Source: Agelaius tricolor (lineage: Eukaryota; Chordata; Aves; Passeriformes; Icteridae). Taken from it: DNA of 64,000 bases. This document shows positions 62,771 through 64,000 of this stretch, piece by piece (within the stretch, counting starts at the first letter, position 1; each line of letters begins with the position of its first letter). Made by a program: the position numbers and the translations under genes. The notes under the pieces were generated by a model, which worked only from the letters and a program-made list of their open reading frames with translations, had not been told where the DNA came from and searched no databases. The stretch spans positions 80,997,001-81,061,000 of the forward strand of contig JALJCS010000002.1 of NCBI GenBank assembly GCA_023055355.1, given 5' to 3'.

Positions 62771-64000
62771 TAAGAGAGAAAAATGGAGTAGGATAAGAGG
62801 CCAAGTAGAATAAAATAGCAAGGATAAGGTAATTTGGGAAAAAGGAAACTTACAAGGATGCTATCTTTTGATTTATTGCCATACACAATGGAAGAACATG
62901 TAGGGTTAACTAAGGTTACGTAGCATTTGAAACCACAATACATCACACTACACCATTGTAAGCATATTTTTCAAACATTCAAAGGCACAAATCTAAACCA
63001 CATTGTGTGTGTGAAACTGAAACTGCTTTGCAGTTTGCAATACATTAAAAAATGCATCATTTCAAATGACATTTGGACCAGCTGTCAACCAAAAAACTCC
63101 TTGTATCAGTTGCAGCATATTGGATCATCCTTTATTGTCTGCAGCCAGGATGATAAAGTGTTACAGGCAACAGCATTTAGAATATCTTACATTTCCTGAC
63201 CAATTTGATGCCAGACAATATCCTGAGGGAGGTGACTAGAAGTTACTGGTTTGTATAATGACATTTTTTTCAGAATTTGGCAGTTGCAGCCAATGTATGA
63301 ATATATGTACTATAGCCATATCAGGTGCTTTAACTTGCTTAAGCTTCTTGGAAGTAAGGAAGCATTTCATGCTCTTTTTATGAAACACAGCATAGCAACA
63401 TTACCTATTTAGTCACCACAATTAAAAAATTACACTCAGACAGAAAAGAAATAAACTCATGTACCAATATTGCCATAATCACTGCAATCTGGTCTCTAAT
63501 CACAGAACCTTCATTACATAAAACTGACAACTGTAATGAAGTTTGTAGAGCTATAAATAAACAATGCTGCTATCACAAAACTTTTCACAGAAATCTCATC
63601 ATAAGGTCCCTTTTTACAGAACTTTATTTAAGAAAGTTTACAGGACTTAAATTTACAGCTAACTTAACTTTTACAGACCTGAATTCTGGAAGACCAAAAA
63701 ATCAGCTCTTTATCTCCAAGGTGTATCAGATATACTTTAGAAGAGACCACGTTAAAATTCTAGATGTAGGAATCTGACTTACATAGAAATATTTAGATAA
63801 GTGTTTTCTTCTACTAAATTCATCATCATATTTTAAGAAATATTTTCACTAGCATTCAGAATAAAAAATCTGTTTCCTATCTATTTGTTTTCTGATTTAT
63901 TTCAGATATTTCTGCTACACCCAGGACCTGAAGTAGGTCTTGAAATTTCTTTATATACTTTTTTATTTTCTGTTCTCTGTGCCTACCAATGCCTATTTGT
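62771..64000. other. AT-rich non-coding sequence to window end
   Basis: No gene, repeat family or structured RNA recognised. Confidence 0.55.

Noticed and set aside
62636..62946. Ser/Leu/Phe repeat proteins, possible membrane protein
   Set aside because: They are translations of the complement of the (GAGAA)n microsatellite.
1..64000. tRNA, snRNA, CRISPR or prokaryotic operon features
   Set aside because: No T-loop motif, U6-like or other small-RNA signature, spaced direct-repeat array, or ribosome-binding/operon organisation was seen.

Overview
This window looks like nuclear DNA from a bird, most likely a songbird. The case rests on its repeats. There are several CR1 LINE copies with the avian 3' signature ending in ATTCTATG-like sequence, and long terminal repeats that resemble, from memory, common passerine endogenous retrovirus LTRs. 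The rest is AT-rich, non-coding sequence with many short homopolymers. No bacterial, phage, plasmid or organelle gene organisation is present. I recognise no intact host protein-coding gene, tRNA, rRNA, snRNA or CRISPR array. The open frames are short, mutually overlapping and mostly repeat-derived or chance, so the window is best read as a gene desert or the inside of a very long intron.

Layout. 1-509: LTR cut by the window edge, inserted into an older antisense CR1 fragment (510-650). 1030-1550: CR1 3' end, plus strand. 1550-7600: AT-rich unique sequence. 7640-8960: GC-richer, GT-rich block, probably an unassigned old repeat. 8970-20880: AT-rich unique sequence. 20890-21430: degenerate CR1 reverse transcriptase, plus strand. 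23705-24225 and 30524-30915: two CR1 3' ends, minus strand. 27390-27830: GC-rich unassigned block. 28004-28044: a perfect 15-bp inverted repeat. 33268-33705: solo LTR, minus strand, with a 6-bp target-site duplication. 40484-40590: uninterrupted (TTCC)n. 44306-44372: (TA)n-type repeat. 51430-51803: a second minus-strand LTR. 52255-53420: an old minus-strand CR1 with endonuclease and reverse transcriptase pieces joined by an internal deletion. About 55950-56450: a probable old avian interspersed repeat. 62676-62770: (GAGAA)n.

Nothing here forms an operon or pathway. The biology visible is retrotransposon history (CR1 copies of different ages, a nested LTR, a solo LTR made by recombination), microsatellites, and some unannotated stretches whose motif content could make them conserved regulatory elements. 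Two weak splice-flanked exon candidates (32550-32570 and 44851-45022) are reported as leads only. I did not find a convincing previously undescribed system. All family names are recognition from memory and need RepeatMasker-type confirmation.
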